The position numbers were made by a program, and so were the translations under genes. The notes under the pieces are model-generated. The model had not been told where the DNA came from, ran no database searches, and was given only the letters and a program-made list of their open reading frames with translations. Below are positions 1 through 4,741 of a stretch of DNA of 5,230 nucleotides, one piece after another; the stretch's first letter is position 1, and every line of letters starts with the position of its first letter. Source of the stretch: Spirochaetaceae bacterium (lineage in GTDB: Bacteria > Spirochaetota > Spirochaetia > Treponematales > Breznakiellaceae). The stretch spans positions 1 through 5,230 of the forward strand of contig JAISZQ010000269.1 in NCBI GenBank assembly GCA_031269165.1, in the 5' to 3' direction.

Positions 1-1347
1 GGCACAGTGGTCGAGGCCATGAGTTACTACTACGAGGCGGCGAAGTTCGACCCCAGCCTGGCGGAGGCGGCAAGCCGCAACTCCGTGATTACGGCGAGCG
101 TTACCAGCGGCAGTCTTGGGCGGAGCGGCAACATCGGCCAGAACGGCAACATCGGCCAGAACGTGCGGAACGAGATTGAGCGGTACAAGGCCGAACAGCA
201 GGCCAAACAGCAGGCCGAGCAAGCCGATAAGGAATGGCGCGACTCGTGGGCCAAGACCCTGAACGAGGCCGCCGCGTTTTTCAAAGAACACCCGCCCTAC
301 GAGATTATCTACGATCCCGCGCTGACCCAGGGGGAGATCGATTACGCGAAAGAAACCGTCGACATATCTTTTCAGGCGGTTATAGCCGCCACCGCAGGGT
401 TTAAAATTATCAAGGACCTGGAGCGGGGGCTTGCAAAGACCCGCAGAAGCGAGGCGTGGGGGCTCAGCATAAATTCAGTACTCAACGCGATACCGGCACA
501 GTATACAGTGAACGCGGCGCTGGCCAATGAAGACGGCGAGACGATTGGAAGAGTTGGTTGGTGGTGGAAACCCGACAGAAGCTATGATTTCAATTCTTTA
601 AAATATAATGCCGCATTTACGGGGGTAGACGCCAATAAAATAACCGACAAGCTTACTGTGTCCATTACCAGCATAAACGGCATGAGCCCCAAAGCCGCCG
701 GAGAACGGGGCTATGTAAGTGTTTCCACAGACGATTTAACCTTTCCGGATGTTGCCCCTAATTTTCAATTCGGAGAAATTGTGAGGGTTTATGGCGTGGG
801 TGATTATAATAAGAGTTCAAGTATTGTTATACCCGCAAAAATACTGGGCCGACCAGTTACGTCCATCGGGGATGGTGCGTTCTCCTCCTTTAAGGACGAT
901 GGCTCCTCGCTTAATTCCTTTTCCGGCAACGAGCTGACCAGCGTTATCATACCCAACAGCGTTACGTCCATCGGGGCGAGAGCGTTTTTAGGCAACAGGT
1001 TGAAGAGTGTTACTATACCGAACAGCGTTAAGTATATCGGAGAGAGTGCGTTTGTCTCATGGCCTCAAGGGACCGTCGCGCGCAGAGAGGGCTCGTACAG
1101 TAATGATGATGTTGTCCCACGGGTTGGATCGGAGAACCATGCTTGGTATACGGTGTACGCATTAACCAGCATTATCATGCCTGCCGATGTGAAGTTGGGT
1201 GAAAAGGCCCTCCCTTGTAAGGACGCTTACGAAAGCAACGGTCGAAAAGCCGGGACTTATTATACGAAGGATACCATTGCAGGCGGCTGGGCGTACGAAA
1301 GAGATCATCTTGGTCGTGATACGAGCACGTGGAAATACAAGAAGTAA
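1..1347 (+). CDS. BspA-like leucine-rich-repeat protein, 5' end missing
   Basis: The reading frame is open from the first base (448 codons) and ends at TAA 1345-1347, so the N-terminus lies outside the window; the GTG at 7 is probably internal. From the first codon, residues 1-20 resemble a TPR-like 'YYEAAKFDPSLAEA' helix, residues 41-52 are two copies of GNIGQN, and residues 57-82 are a Glu/Lys/Gln-rich helix likely to form a coiled coil. Four LRR_5 units of the 'LTSVIIPNSVTSIGARAF' type follow at 823-882, 934-987, 1000-1053 and 1162-1212. The tail carries 'AYESNGRKAGTYY'. Related treponemal proteins usually have a CsgG/LpoB-like N-terminal domain, which I infer was present upstream but cannot see. 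BspA-type repeats typically mediate surface binding; the ligand here is unknown. The middle (about 550-850) is more AT-rich than the flanks, which could mark domain shuffling. Confidence 0.85.
   Translation, partial: GTVVEAMSYYYEAAKFDPSLAEAASRNSVITASVTSGSLGRSGNIGQNGNIGQNVRNEIERYKAEQQAKQQAEQADKEWRDSWAKTLNEAAAFFKEHPPYEIIYDPALTQGEIDYAKETVDISFQAVIAATAGFKIIKDLERGLAKTRRSEAWGLSINSVLNAIPAQYTVNAALANEDGETIGRVGWWWKPDRSYDFNSLKYNAAFTGVDANKITDKLTVSITSINGMSPKAAGERGYVSVSTDDLTFPDVAPNFQFGEIVRVYGVGDYNKSSSIVIPAKILGRPVTSIGDGAFSSFKDDGSSLNSFSGNELTSVIIPNSVTSIGARAFLGNRLKSVTIPNSVKYIGESAFVSWPQGTVARREGSYSNDDVVPRVGSENHAWYTVYALTSIIMPADVKLGEKALPCKDAYESNGRKAGTYYTKDTIAGGWAYERDHLGRDTSTWKYKK
127..162 (+). repeat. Perfect 18-bp tandem duplication in the LRR gene
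   Basis: The unit GGCAACATCGGCCAGAAC occurs twice in a row (127-144 and 145-162) and encodes GNIGQN-GNIGQN. The length is a multiple of three, so copy number can change without breaking the frame. The two copies are identical at every base, which suggests a recent duplication. Confidence 0.95.
823..1212 (+). repeat. LRR_5 (BspA-type) repeat block
   Basis: Four units share the pattern (L)TSVxIPxSVTSIGxxAF: 823-882, 934-987, 1000-1053 and 1162-1212. DNA similarity is clear between units; for example GTTACGTCCATCGGGG recurs at 856 and 961. The fourth unit is degenerate (IIMPADVKLGEKAL) and is separated from the third by a 36-residue insert rich in charged and polar residues. In this family the repeat array forms an elongated solenoid; here it is short. 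Confidence 0.85.
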
Positions 1348-1390
1348 CGGCAGACGCGGGGAGACGTTCCCCCGTCATGAACACGGTAAT

Positions 1391-1414
1391 AGCGGGCGGT
1401 TCGCGCCGCCCGTT
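1391..1414 (+). terminator. GC-rich hairpin after the LRR gene, probable terminator
   Basis: GGGCGG (1394-1399) pairs with CCGCCC (1406-1411) around a six-base loop. C1393-G1412, G1392-T1413 and A1391-T1414 extend the stem. It lies 44 bases after the stop codon. The following bases (GTTGTTC) are T-rich but not a clean T run, so it may be a weak intrinsic terminator or an mRNA 3' stabiliser. Confidence 0.5.
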
Positions 1415-1425
1415 GTTCATAACGC

Positions 1426-1447
1426 CCCGCATAAGCGGGAGCGATTT
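1426..1447 (+). terminator. Second small hairpin followed by TTTT
   Basis: CCCGC (1426-1430) pairs with GCGGG (1435-1439) around ATAA, and a TTTT run follows at 1444-1447 after five bases. It is weaker than the hairpin just upstream, but its T run is better. Together they could form a tandem terminator for the LRR gene. Confidence 0.35.
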
Positions 1448-1454
1448 TAAGCAA

Positions 1455-1479
1455 ATGCGGCGGCTGGAACCGTCCGCAT
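1455..1479 (+). promoter_or_regulatory. Hairpin directly upstream of the ribosome binding site of the 65-residue ORF
   Basis: ATGCGG (1455-1460) pairs with CCGCAT (1474-1479). CGG (1461-1463) pairs with CCG (1470-1472) past one bulged T. The hairpin ends one base before GAGGAG (1481-1486), the ribosome binding site, with an 8-base spacer to ATG 1495. It could protect the 5' end of a processed mRNA or tune translation; this is inference from position only. Confidence 0.35.
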
Positions 1480-1494
1480 AGAGGAGAAAGTATT

Positions 1495-1692
1495 ATGGTT
1501 AACGAACGGGTAAAACTTTTGGCGGATATAAAAGAGGCGGCTGCAAAGCGCGGTTGCCGTATCCCCGATGAGGCGGCAATGAGTATTCTCAATGATCCAG
1601 AAAACGAAAAGGTTTTTAAAACCACTAGTTATACAAAGGTGCCGTGGAATGCTGTAGATGCCCTTATCGAAAAACGCAAAGCGTTATATTAA
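1495..1692 (+). CDS. Small hypothetical protein, 65 aa
   Basis: ATG at 1495 is preceded by GAGGAG with an 8-base spacer, a strong ribosome binding site, and the frame ends at TAA 1690-1692. The product is small and charged, with no signal peptide or membrane segment, so it is probably cytoplasmic. Residues 1-18 look like an amphipathic helix (VNERVKLLADIKEAAAKR). Residues 22-31 (RIPDEAAMSI) could be a second helix, and the end (WNAVDALIEKRKALY) a third. I do not recognise a family. Codon use and the good ribosome binding site argue that it is real. It could be a small regulatory or structural protein, or an accessory gene in a repeat-rich island; no function can be assigned. Confidence 0.65.
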   Translation: MVNERVKLLADIKEAAAKRGCRIPDEAAMSILNDPENEKVFKTTSYTKVPWNAVDALIEKRKALY

Positions 1693-1724
1693 CGTGGATT
1701 CGGGTTTCTATGGGCGAAGTCCGA

Positions 1725-1775
1725 GGAGAAAAAAGGGGACGAGGGCGGCAACAAATGGTGCGGCCCTCCTTCTCC
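1725..1775 (-). terminator. Hairpin between convergent genes, likely terminator on the minus strand
   Basis: GAGGGC (1741-1746) pairs with GCCCTC (1763-1768). An outer pairing joins GGAGAA (1725-1730) with TTCTCC (1770-1775). Read on the minus strand, the inner stem is followed six bases later by TTTTTT (complement of 1729-1734). That suits termination of the HicB-like gene, whose stop lies just 10 bases before the structure. On the plus strand it also follows the 65-residue ORF but lacks a T run there. Confidence 0.45.
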
Positions 1776-1784
1776 GCGTCCTTC

Positions 1785-1970
1785 TCATAAACTTGTTGTG
1801 ATGGAAGAAAGGCTGCGTTCTTCCTCCTGCCGGACTTCATAGACCTCTTGGAGGGCTTCTTCCAATTCGCCGAGGGTCAAACCCTGGGTGGAATCATCGG
1901 GGTAGCCATTCAGGTACCCAACAAAGAAGTCCCCGTCTTTCCAGTAGGTATAGGGCAATCGCGTTTCCAC
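1785..1970 (-). CDS. Solitary HicB-like antitoxin-family protein (possibly degenerate at the 5' end)
   Basis: From GTG 1968-1970 to the TGA at 1785-1787 the product is 61 residues. The core, YTYWKDGDFFVGYLNGYPD followed by 'STQGLTLGELEEALQEVYE', is the HicB/UPF0150 half-domain: a small beta sheet carrying the 'TQG(x)TLEELE' turn and helix. HicB proteins normally neutralise the HicA mRNA interferase and repress their own operon. No HicA frame is seen on either side, and no DNA-binding tail follows the domain; the protein ends in SSITTSL. The start is uncertain. The family-like match begins about five codons earlier (ILIPVET). A clear AGGAGG (complement of 1986-1991) lies 15 bases before the GTG, too far for a normal start, and the in-frame codons nearer to it are ATA, CTC and ATC. 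An upstream TTG at 2085-2087 would extend it to 100 residues but has no ribosome binding site. It may be a decaying or stand-alone antitoxin. Confidence 0.55.
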   Translation of the reverse strand: METRLPYTYWKDGDFFVGYLNGYPDDSTQGLTLGELEEALQEVYEVRQEEERSLSSITTSL

Positions 1971-2093
1971 GGGGATGAGTATATGCCTCCTGAGGCCGTC
2001 TGTCCAGAAGAACAGCAGGAAACGGCAAGAGAGAGCATAAATACCCTGCGCTCTGTTCGCAATGACAGGCGGGTTATCGGAGAACAAGCGAGG

Positions 2094-2150
2094 TTAATCC
2101 GCGCAATCCGCGGTTAAACGGGATTGAGCCGTTCGTGATTTTCGTGATTC
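2094..2150. repeat. Partial copy of the AATCCGCGG interspersed repeat
   Basis: AATCCGCG-CAATCCGCGG (from 2097) matches the right arm of the large hairpin at 3490-3562 (AATCCGCGTCAATCCGCGG), and GGATTGAGC also recurs at 2121 and 3516. The following CGTGATTTTCGTGATTCATG looks like a diverged version of the left arm. It fills the leader region of the lipoprotein gene up to its ribosome binding site. No convincing -35/-10 pair is visible in this stretch. Confidence 0.6.
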
Positions 2151-2157
2151 ATGTTGA

Positions 2158-2165
2158 TAAGGAGA
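2158..2165 (+). promoter_or_regulatory. Ribosome binding site that sets the lipoprotein start
   Basis: TAAGGAGA lies five bases before ATG 2171. It places the start at MRKEKAF rather than at the GTG 2135 upstream, which would add 12 residues in front of a good signal peptide and has no ribosome binding site. Confidence 0.85.
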
Positions 2166-2170
2166 ATTGT

Positions 2171-3208
2171 ATGAGAAAAGAAAAAGCGTTTTTATCCGTG
2201 TTTATGACGGCGGCACTGTTCGCCGTCCTCGCCCTCAGCACCGTTTCCTGCGCCACCGCAAACGTGCCGTTGCCTGAATGGGCCGCCTCGCCCGCCGCAA
2301 TCGCCGATGTCTACCCGGACGGCGCGTACATCGCCCGCATTGGCCGGGGGAAGACGCGGGAAATGGCCGAGGTGAACGCGGCAGCGGAGATCGCGCGGTT
2401 TTTTACCAGCCAGATAAGCGTGTCAAGCGGTTACCGGCAGACCGAACGGTACGAAAACGGGCGCGGCGGCGAGACCCTCGACACCGAAAACACCGCCTTC
2501 GTAACCTCGGAGATAAACCTCTTCGGCATCCGCTACGCGCCCGACCCATTCTACAATGGGGCCGCAAAAGAGTGGCAGACCGTCGCCTACCTCGACCGGG
2601 ACGAGGCGTGGGACGTATACGCGCCCCGCTTCCAGAAACAGGCCGACGCCTTTCACGCCTTGTACGAAGCGGCATCAGGCGAGGCCGACCCCTTCAAGAA
2701 AGTGCTCCGTCTGCGGGCGGCGCGGCGTTACGCCCAAAGCCCGGAGTTCAAGGCGGCCCTCGCGCTGGGACAGATGCTGCATCCCTCGCGCATGAACGCC
2801 GCCTTCGCCGCCGTGCGGGCGGAAACCGCATCGTTGCCCGGCCAGACCGACGAAGCGGCGCGGCGTGCCAGTGTCTTTATCGACTGCCCGGCCGACTTTG
2901 AGGCACTTATCGTCAACGCCCTCTCCCGCGTCCTCGCCGCCGAAGGCTTTCCCATCGCCAAGACCCGCAACGGCGCGTCAACCATCTGCGCGGTAACCGT
3001 TGAGGAGGGCGTGCAGAAACGCGAACTGGGCATTTTCTACTCGCCCTCACTTCAGGCCGTCTTTCAGGGCACGTCCGGCGTCCATTTCACCTTCACCGCC
3101 GCCGCCGCCGGCACTGGCGCGGTAACCCCCGATGTCGCCAAACGCCGCGCCTACCAAGCCCTCGCCGCCGCCGTGGAGAAGACGTTTTCGCTCGACCCGG
3201 AAGAGTGA
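2171..3208 (+). CDS. LPP20-family-like lipoprotein, 345 aa
   Basis: The product starts with a lipoprotein signal peptide: MRKEK, a hydrophobic stretch (residues 7-22) and a relaxed spirochaete-type lipobox ending TVSC, with the lipidated Cys at 27. It should be exported and anchored in a membrane. Residues 33-160 match the LPP20 pattern: PLPEW, then YPDGAYIARIGRGKTREMAE followed by Ala-rich helix 'VNAAAEIARFF', then a Ser/Thr-rich strand segment with SGYRQTE and later EWQTVAYLDRDEAW. Residues 165-345 are longer than in basic LPP20 proteins; they include an Ala-rich helical stretch (DPFKKVLRLRAARRYAQS), a mixed alpha/beta part starting ASVFIDCPADFEAL, and an Ala-rich C-terminal helix. LPP20-like lipoproteins are of unknown biochemical role, often linked to envelope or motility loci. 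The gene is monocistronic, flanked by repeats on both sides. GC-rich third positions contrast with the AT-richer small ORF at 1495. Confidence 0.8.
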   Translation: MRKEKAFLSVFMTAALFAVLALSTVSCATANVPLPEWAASPAAIADVYPDGAYIARIGRGKTREMAEVNAAAEIARFFTSQISVSSGYRQTERYENGRGGETLDTENTAFVTSEINLFGIRYAPDPFYNGAAKEWQTVAYLDRDEAWDVYAPRFQKQADAFHALYEAASGEADPFKKVLRLRAARRYAQSPEFKAALALGQMLHPSRMNAAFAAVRAETASLPGQTDEAARRASVFIDCPADFEALIVNALSRVLAAEGFPIAKTRNGASTICAVTVEEGVQKRELGIFYSPSLQAVFQGTSGVHFTFTAAAAGTGAVTPDVAKRRAYQALAAAVEKTFSLDPEE

Positions 3209-3222
3209 GCGCACGTTGCGCG

Positions 3223-3305
3223 AATGGAAAATGGATAATTGAAAATGGAAAATGTCGTGTTTTGGAGACGGCGCGTTCCGTTCCGCTCATTATCCATGTT
3301 CCATT
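3223..3305. repeat. Inverted repeat of the TGGAAAATGGATAAT type
   Basis: AATGGA (3223-3228) pairs with TCCATT (3300-3305), and ATGGATAAT (3231-3239) pairs with ATTATCCAT (3289-3297), separated by a two-by-two mismatch. The left arm is followed by a direct echo, GAAAATGGAAAATG (3241-3254). It begins 15 bases after the lipoprotein stop and may serve as an mRNA 3' end structure; there is no T run. Confidence 0.7.
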
Positions 3306-3358
3306 GAGCCTGTTCCAAAACTCCGCGAGATTTTTTCCTTGCGGGGATCCGGGGGCGG

Positions 3359-3376
3359 GGCATCCGTTAGGATGCC
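3359..3376. repeat. Perfect hairpin inside the MITE-like element
   Basis: GGCATCC (3359-3365) and GGATGCC (3370-3376) form a 7-bp stem with a GTTA loop. The related string GGATGCCCCGCCCC recurs at 4679-4692. Confidence 0.75.
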
Positions 3377-3388
3377 TTCGGGGGCGTT

Positions 3389-3405
3389 GCGGGGGTGTCC
3401 CCCGC
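3389..3405. repeat. Perfect GC hairpin inside the MITE-like element
   Basis: GCGGGGG (3389-3395) and CCCCCGC (3399-3405) form a 7-bp stem around TGT. It is very stable on either strand and could block transcription leaving the lipoprotein gene. Confidence 0.75.
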
Positions 3406-3440
3406 TGAAGGGGGTAGCGGAGGACCGCAGGGCCGGAGCG

Positions 3441-3459
3441 AGGGGGAAGGCTTCCCCCT
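3441..3459. repeat. Palindrome AGGGGGAAG/CTTCCCCCT
   Basis: Two perfect 9-bp arms are separated by one base. The same palindrome type recurs at 3583-3600 and at 4421-4440, which marks these three places as related repeat units. Confidence 0.8.
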
Positions 3460-3489
3460 ATCAACAAATTAAGCAAAAAGAAAAGAAAG

Positions 3490-3562
3490 GTCCGCGGATT
3501 TTCGCGGATTAACACGGATTGAGCGTGGTATAATCCGTGAAAATCCGCGTCAATCCGCGGAC
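3490..3562. repeat. 73-nt three-tier REP-like hairpin
   Basis: Three stacked stems are built from one motif: 11 bp (3490-3500 with 3552-3562), 8 bp (3503-3510 with 3542-3549) and 8 bp (3513-3520 with 3532-3539). They are separated by symmetrical two-by-two internal loops and capped by a loop of about ten bases. Each left tier ends in CGGATT and each right tier begins with AATCC. The 27 Watson-Crick pairs of 31 arm positions are far beyond chance. Confidence 0.9.
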
Positions 3563-3582
3563 AAAATTCTTAAGTTGTTGAC

Positions 3583-3600
3583 AGGGGAAGGCTTTCCCCT
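3583..3600 (-). terminator. Hairpin downstream of the DUF3298 gene
   Basis: AGGGGAA (3583-3589) pairs with TTCCCCT (3594-3600) around GGCT. On the minus strand it comes 24 bases after the DUF3298 stop codon, but no T run follows directly, so it is at best a weak terminator or an mRNA 3' stabiliser. It is also the right inner arm of the MITE-like element. Confidence 0.35.
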
Positions 3601-3624
3601 TCATAGCAGGGTTTTGAAACAGGA

Positions 3625-4176
3625 TTACCTGTCTGGCCGAGGGACGATTACCTCGATTGCGCCAAAGACATAAGGGGCCAATTCGTAGGGGTTCCAATGA
3701 AACCCGACGCCCTCGCCGCTCAAGAAAAAGTTTTCCGTTAATGAAAGCGTGTCGCTGAAGAAACCGGCGGCTGTGAGCCCCTCACCTTCGGCGAGTTCAA
3801 ATTTCTTTCTCAGCGACTCCACGACGGCTTCATGCAAAGCCTCCCGCTCGTCCGCGCCGAAAACATCCTCCAGCGTCACAAACCGTGCGGCGTTCCGGTC
3901 AAACACCCGGTACTCCGTGCCGTATGAGCCGTGAGCGCCGCCGTCATAATAATCCGTCATCCGCTTAATGATCACGTAATGATCGTAATCAGCCGCCGTA
4001 ATGGACTCGTTGTAATGACGGGAGAGCGCCCCGGCTTGGGTTTCGGGAAACCGGACAAGCAACTCGGCCATATTCGCCATCAACTCAGGCGGGGCGGCGG
4101 CCGGAACAGGAACTGAACGGCACGACACAAACAACAATCCGCTCGCGATGCACAACAATGCGATACCTTTACTCAA
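3625..4176 (-). CDS. Short DUF3298-domain lipoprotein, 183 aa
   Basis: The start is TTG 4174-4176, set by GAGGAGG (complement of 4182-4188) five bases upstream; the stop is TAA 3625-3627. Residues 4-18 are a hydrophobic signal segment with lipobox FVSC (Cys 19), so it should be a membrane-anchored, exported lipoprotein. Residues 70-179 match DUF3298, the domain at the C-terminus of RsiV and PdaC-like proteins. Visible landmarks are YYDGGAHGSYGTEYRVFD (76-93), TLEDVF (101-106), the helix 109-126, and LTENFFLSGEGVGFHW running into NPYELAPYVFG (146-172). Family members usually carry a DUF4163 domain before it, which is absent here; only about 50 residues separate the lipid anchor from DUF3298. 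In RsiV this domain binds lysozyme, but that role cannot be claimed here. The C-terminus stops right next to the repeat element, which may have trimmed it slightly. Confidence 0.8.
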   Translation of the reverse strand: MSKGIALLCIASGLLFVSCRSVPVPAAAPPELMANMAELLVRFPETQAGALSRHYNESITAADYDHYVIIKRMTDYYDGGAHGSYGTEYRVFDRNAARFVTLEDVFGADEREALHEAVVESLRKKFELAEGEGLTAAGFFSDTLSLTENFFLSGEGVGFHWNPYELAPYVFGAIEVIVPRPDR

Positions 4177-4350
4177 ACAATCCTCCTCGTCCGCCTGCCC
4201 CCAGCGGACAGACAGTGACAGTATTCTCTATTCGCGTCTGCCTCGAGTAGCAGACACCACGCGCCTTTTGACAACTTTTCGCATATCGGTTCTATTGATT
4301 TTTATGCTCTTGATAGGGAAAAAGAGACCACTCGGCCACTCTCATGAACT
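4177..4350 (-). other. Long 5' leader of the DUF3298 gene
   Basis: The promoter at 4357-4385 implies a transcript start near 4350 and a leader of roughly 170 nt before the TTG start. I see no known riboswitch. A small in-leader frame (ATG at complement of 4282-4284, 18 codons, rich in Arg, Lys and Val) has no ribosome binding site and is not called as a gene. ACTCGAGGCAGACGC near 4240-4255 has no strong pairing partner. Confidence 0.5.
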
Positions 4351-4356
4351 CCCTCG

Positions 4357-4385
4357 TTTATACCATAGCGCAAAAATCGTGTCAA
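4357..4385 (-). promoter_or_regulatory. Sigma-70 promoter facing left, for the DUF3298 lipoprotein
   Basis: On the minus strand, a perfect TTGACA (complement of 4380-4385) is followed by a 17-base spacer and TATAAA (complement of 4357-4362). The spacer has a T5 run next to the -35 box and ends in ATGG. It shares the -35, spacing, T-run and GGTATAAA with the right-facing promoter at 4742-4770. Confidence 0.85.
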
Positions 4386-4416
4386 GGCCCGTGCCTCGCG
4401 CCCCGCAAAAAACGTG

Positions 4417-4440
4417 AAAAAAGGGGGAAGTCTCCCCCTT
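4417..4440 (-). terminator. Strong intrinsic terminator on the minus strand
   Basis: Read on the minus strand, AAGGGGGA-GACT-TCCCCCTT (complement of 4421-4440) forms an 8-bp stem whose 3' arm runs into TTTTTT (complement of 4417-4422). It lies 31 bases before the left-facing -35 box, so it would insulate the DUF3298 promoter from transcripts arriving from the right. Confidence 0.65.
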
Positions 4441-4522
4441 CGCTCCGGTCTTCGCCCTCCGCTATCCCCCTCTCCGGGTGGCCCGCCCCCCGTAACGCCC
4501 CCGAATCCCAACTTTCAGTCAT

Positions 4523-4564
4523 GGAGTTTCGGAACAAGCGGGGCAAAACCCCGCCCGAAACTCC
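4523..4564. repeat. Two-tier hairpin within the repeat mosaic
   Basis: GGAGTTTCGG (4523-4532) pairs perfectly with CCGAAACTCC (4555-4564), and GCGGGG (4538-4543) pairs with CCCCGC (4549-4554) around CAAAA. Only a 5-base bulge (4533-4537) interrupts 16 pairs. The outer stem is two opposed copies of the element-end motif. Confidence 0.85.
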
Positions 4565-4568
4565 AGAA

Positions 4569-4583
4569 GCGGGCAAAGCCCGC
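4569..4583. repeat. Small perfect hairpin GCGGGC-AAA-GCCCGC
   Basis: Six perfect pairs close a three-base loop, five bases after the previous hairpin. Its loop and stem design (CGGG-C-AAA) echoes the inner stem of 4523-4564. Confidence 0.75.
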
Positions 4584-4741
4584 GACCGGATCACAGCGGA
4601 GACTTGCATCTCGCAGGGTTTTTGAACAGGCTCTAAGACAAGCGTTGCCCCGCAACCTTTATAGCGCTTCTCCCAAAGGATGCCCCGCCCCGGCTTTATC
4701 GCAACAAACCACGCTTTTTTCACGTTTTTTGCGGGGTGCCC

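Larger units (their letters stand above)
3306..3622. mobile_element. MITE-like repeat element with terminal inverted repeats
   Basis: The left end CCTGTTCCAAAACTCCGCGA (from 3309) matches the complement of the right end, read as CCTGTTTCAAAACCCTGCTA (to 3622), at 16 of 20 positions. Inside lie, in order: hairpin 3359-3376, hairpin 3389-3405, palindrome 3441-3459, the long hairpin 3490-3562, and palindrome 3583-3600. An inner inverted repeat of about 32 bp (3441-3473 against 3569-3600) frames the long hairpin. No transposase or other real ORF fits, so it would be non-autonomous. The right end sits two bases from the DUF3298 stop codon. A similar segment recurs in the opposite orientation at 4422-4632. 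Target-site duplications are not obvious. Confidence 0.55.
4422..4632 (+). repeat. Second copy of the GC-rich repeat family, rearranged
   Basis: 4422-4539 follows the reverse complement of 3459-3306 block by block: GGGGGAAG, CTTCGCTCCGG, CCTCCGCTA, AACGCCCCCGAA, then GGAGTTTCGGAACA against GGAGTTTTGGAACA. A second end motif at 4605-4632, ATCTCGCAGGGTTTTTGAACAGGCTC-like, matches the same end of the first copy. Two extra hairpins lie between. This block therefore looks like nested or recombined copies of the 3306-3622 element, in opposite orientation to its left half. Confidence 0.7.
4401..4736. repeat. Perfect 23-bp inverted repeat flanking a repeat mosaic
   Basis: 4401-4423 (CCCCGC, A6, CGTG, A6, G) is the exact reverse complement of 4714-4736. 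Beyond the arms, homology continues outward through 'GCCTTGACA'/'CCCTTGACA' into both promoters. The arms enclose 290 bp of GC-rich repeat fragments. The layout is a mirror image: promoter, A/T-tract arm, mosaic, A/T-tract arm, promoter. Confidence 0.9.

Noticed and set aside
1848..2117. Plus-strand 89-codon ORF opposite the HicB-like gene
   Set aside because: It is the reverse shadow of the HicB-like frame and ends inside repeat DNA; there is no ribosome binding site and no recognisable domain.
2278..2901. Long plus-strand ORF of 207 codons, plus several Arg-rich minus-strand frames over the same bases
   Set aside because: They overlap the lipoprotein gene in other frames, have Arg/Pro-rich composition typical of GC-rich shadow frames, and lack ribosome binding sites and family matches.
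3093..3515. Minus-strand 140-codon ORF and nearby plus-strand ORFs in the intergenic element
   Set aside because: They cover the end of the lipoprotein gene and the palindrome-rich element, start without ribosome binding sites and show no domain.
3490..3562. Possible CRISPR or integron attC interpretation of the repeated motif
   Set aside because: The repeats are mirror-paired within one hairpin with no regular spacers, no cas or integrase gene, and no attC R/L box pattern.
4324..4345. Minus-strand string GAGAGTGGCCGAGTGGT resembling the D-arm region of a tRNA-Leu or tRNA-Ser
   Set aside because: No anticodon arm, no T-loop GGTTCGAATCC and no acceptor partner follow on that strand; the likeness is limited to about 17 bases and lies in a promoter-proximal leader.
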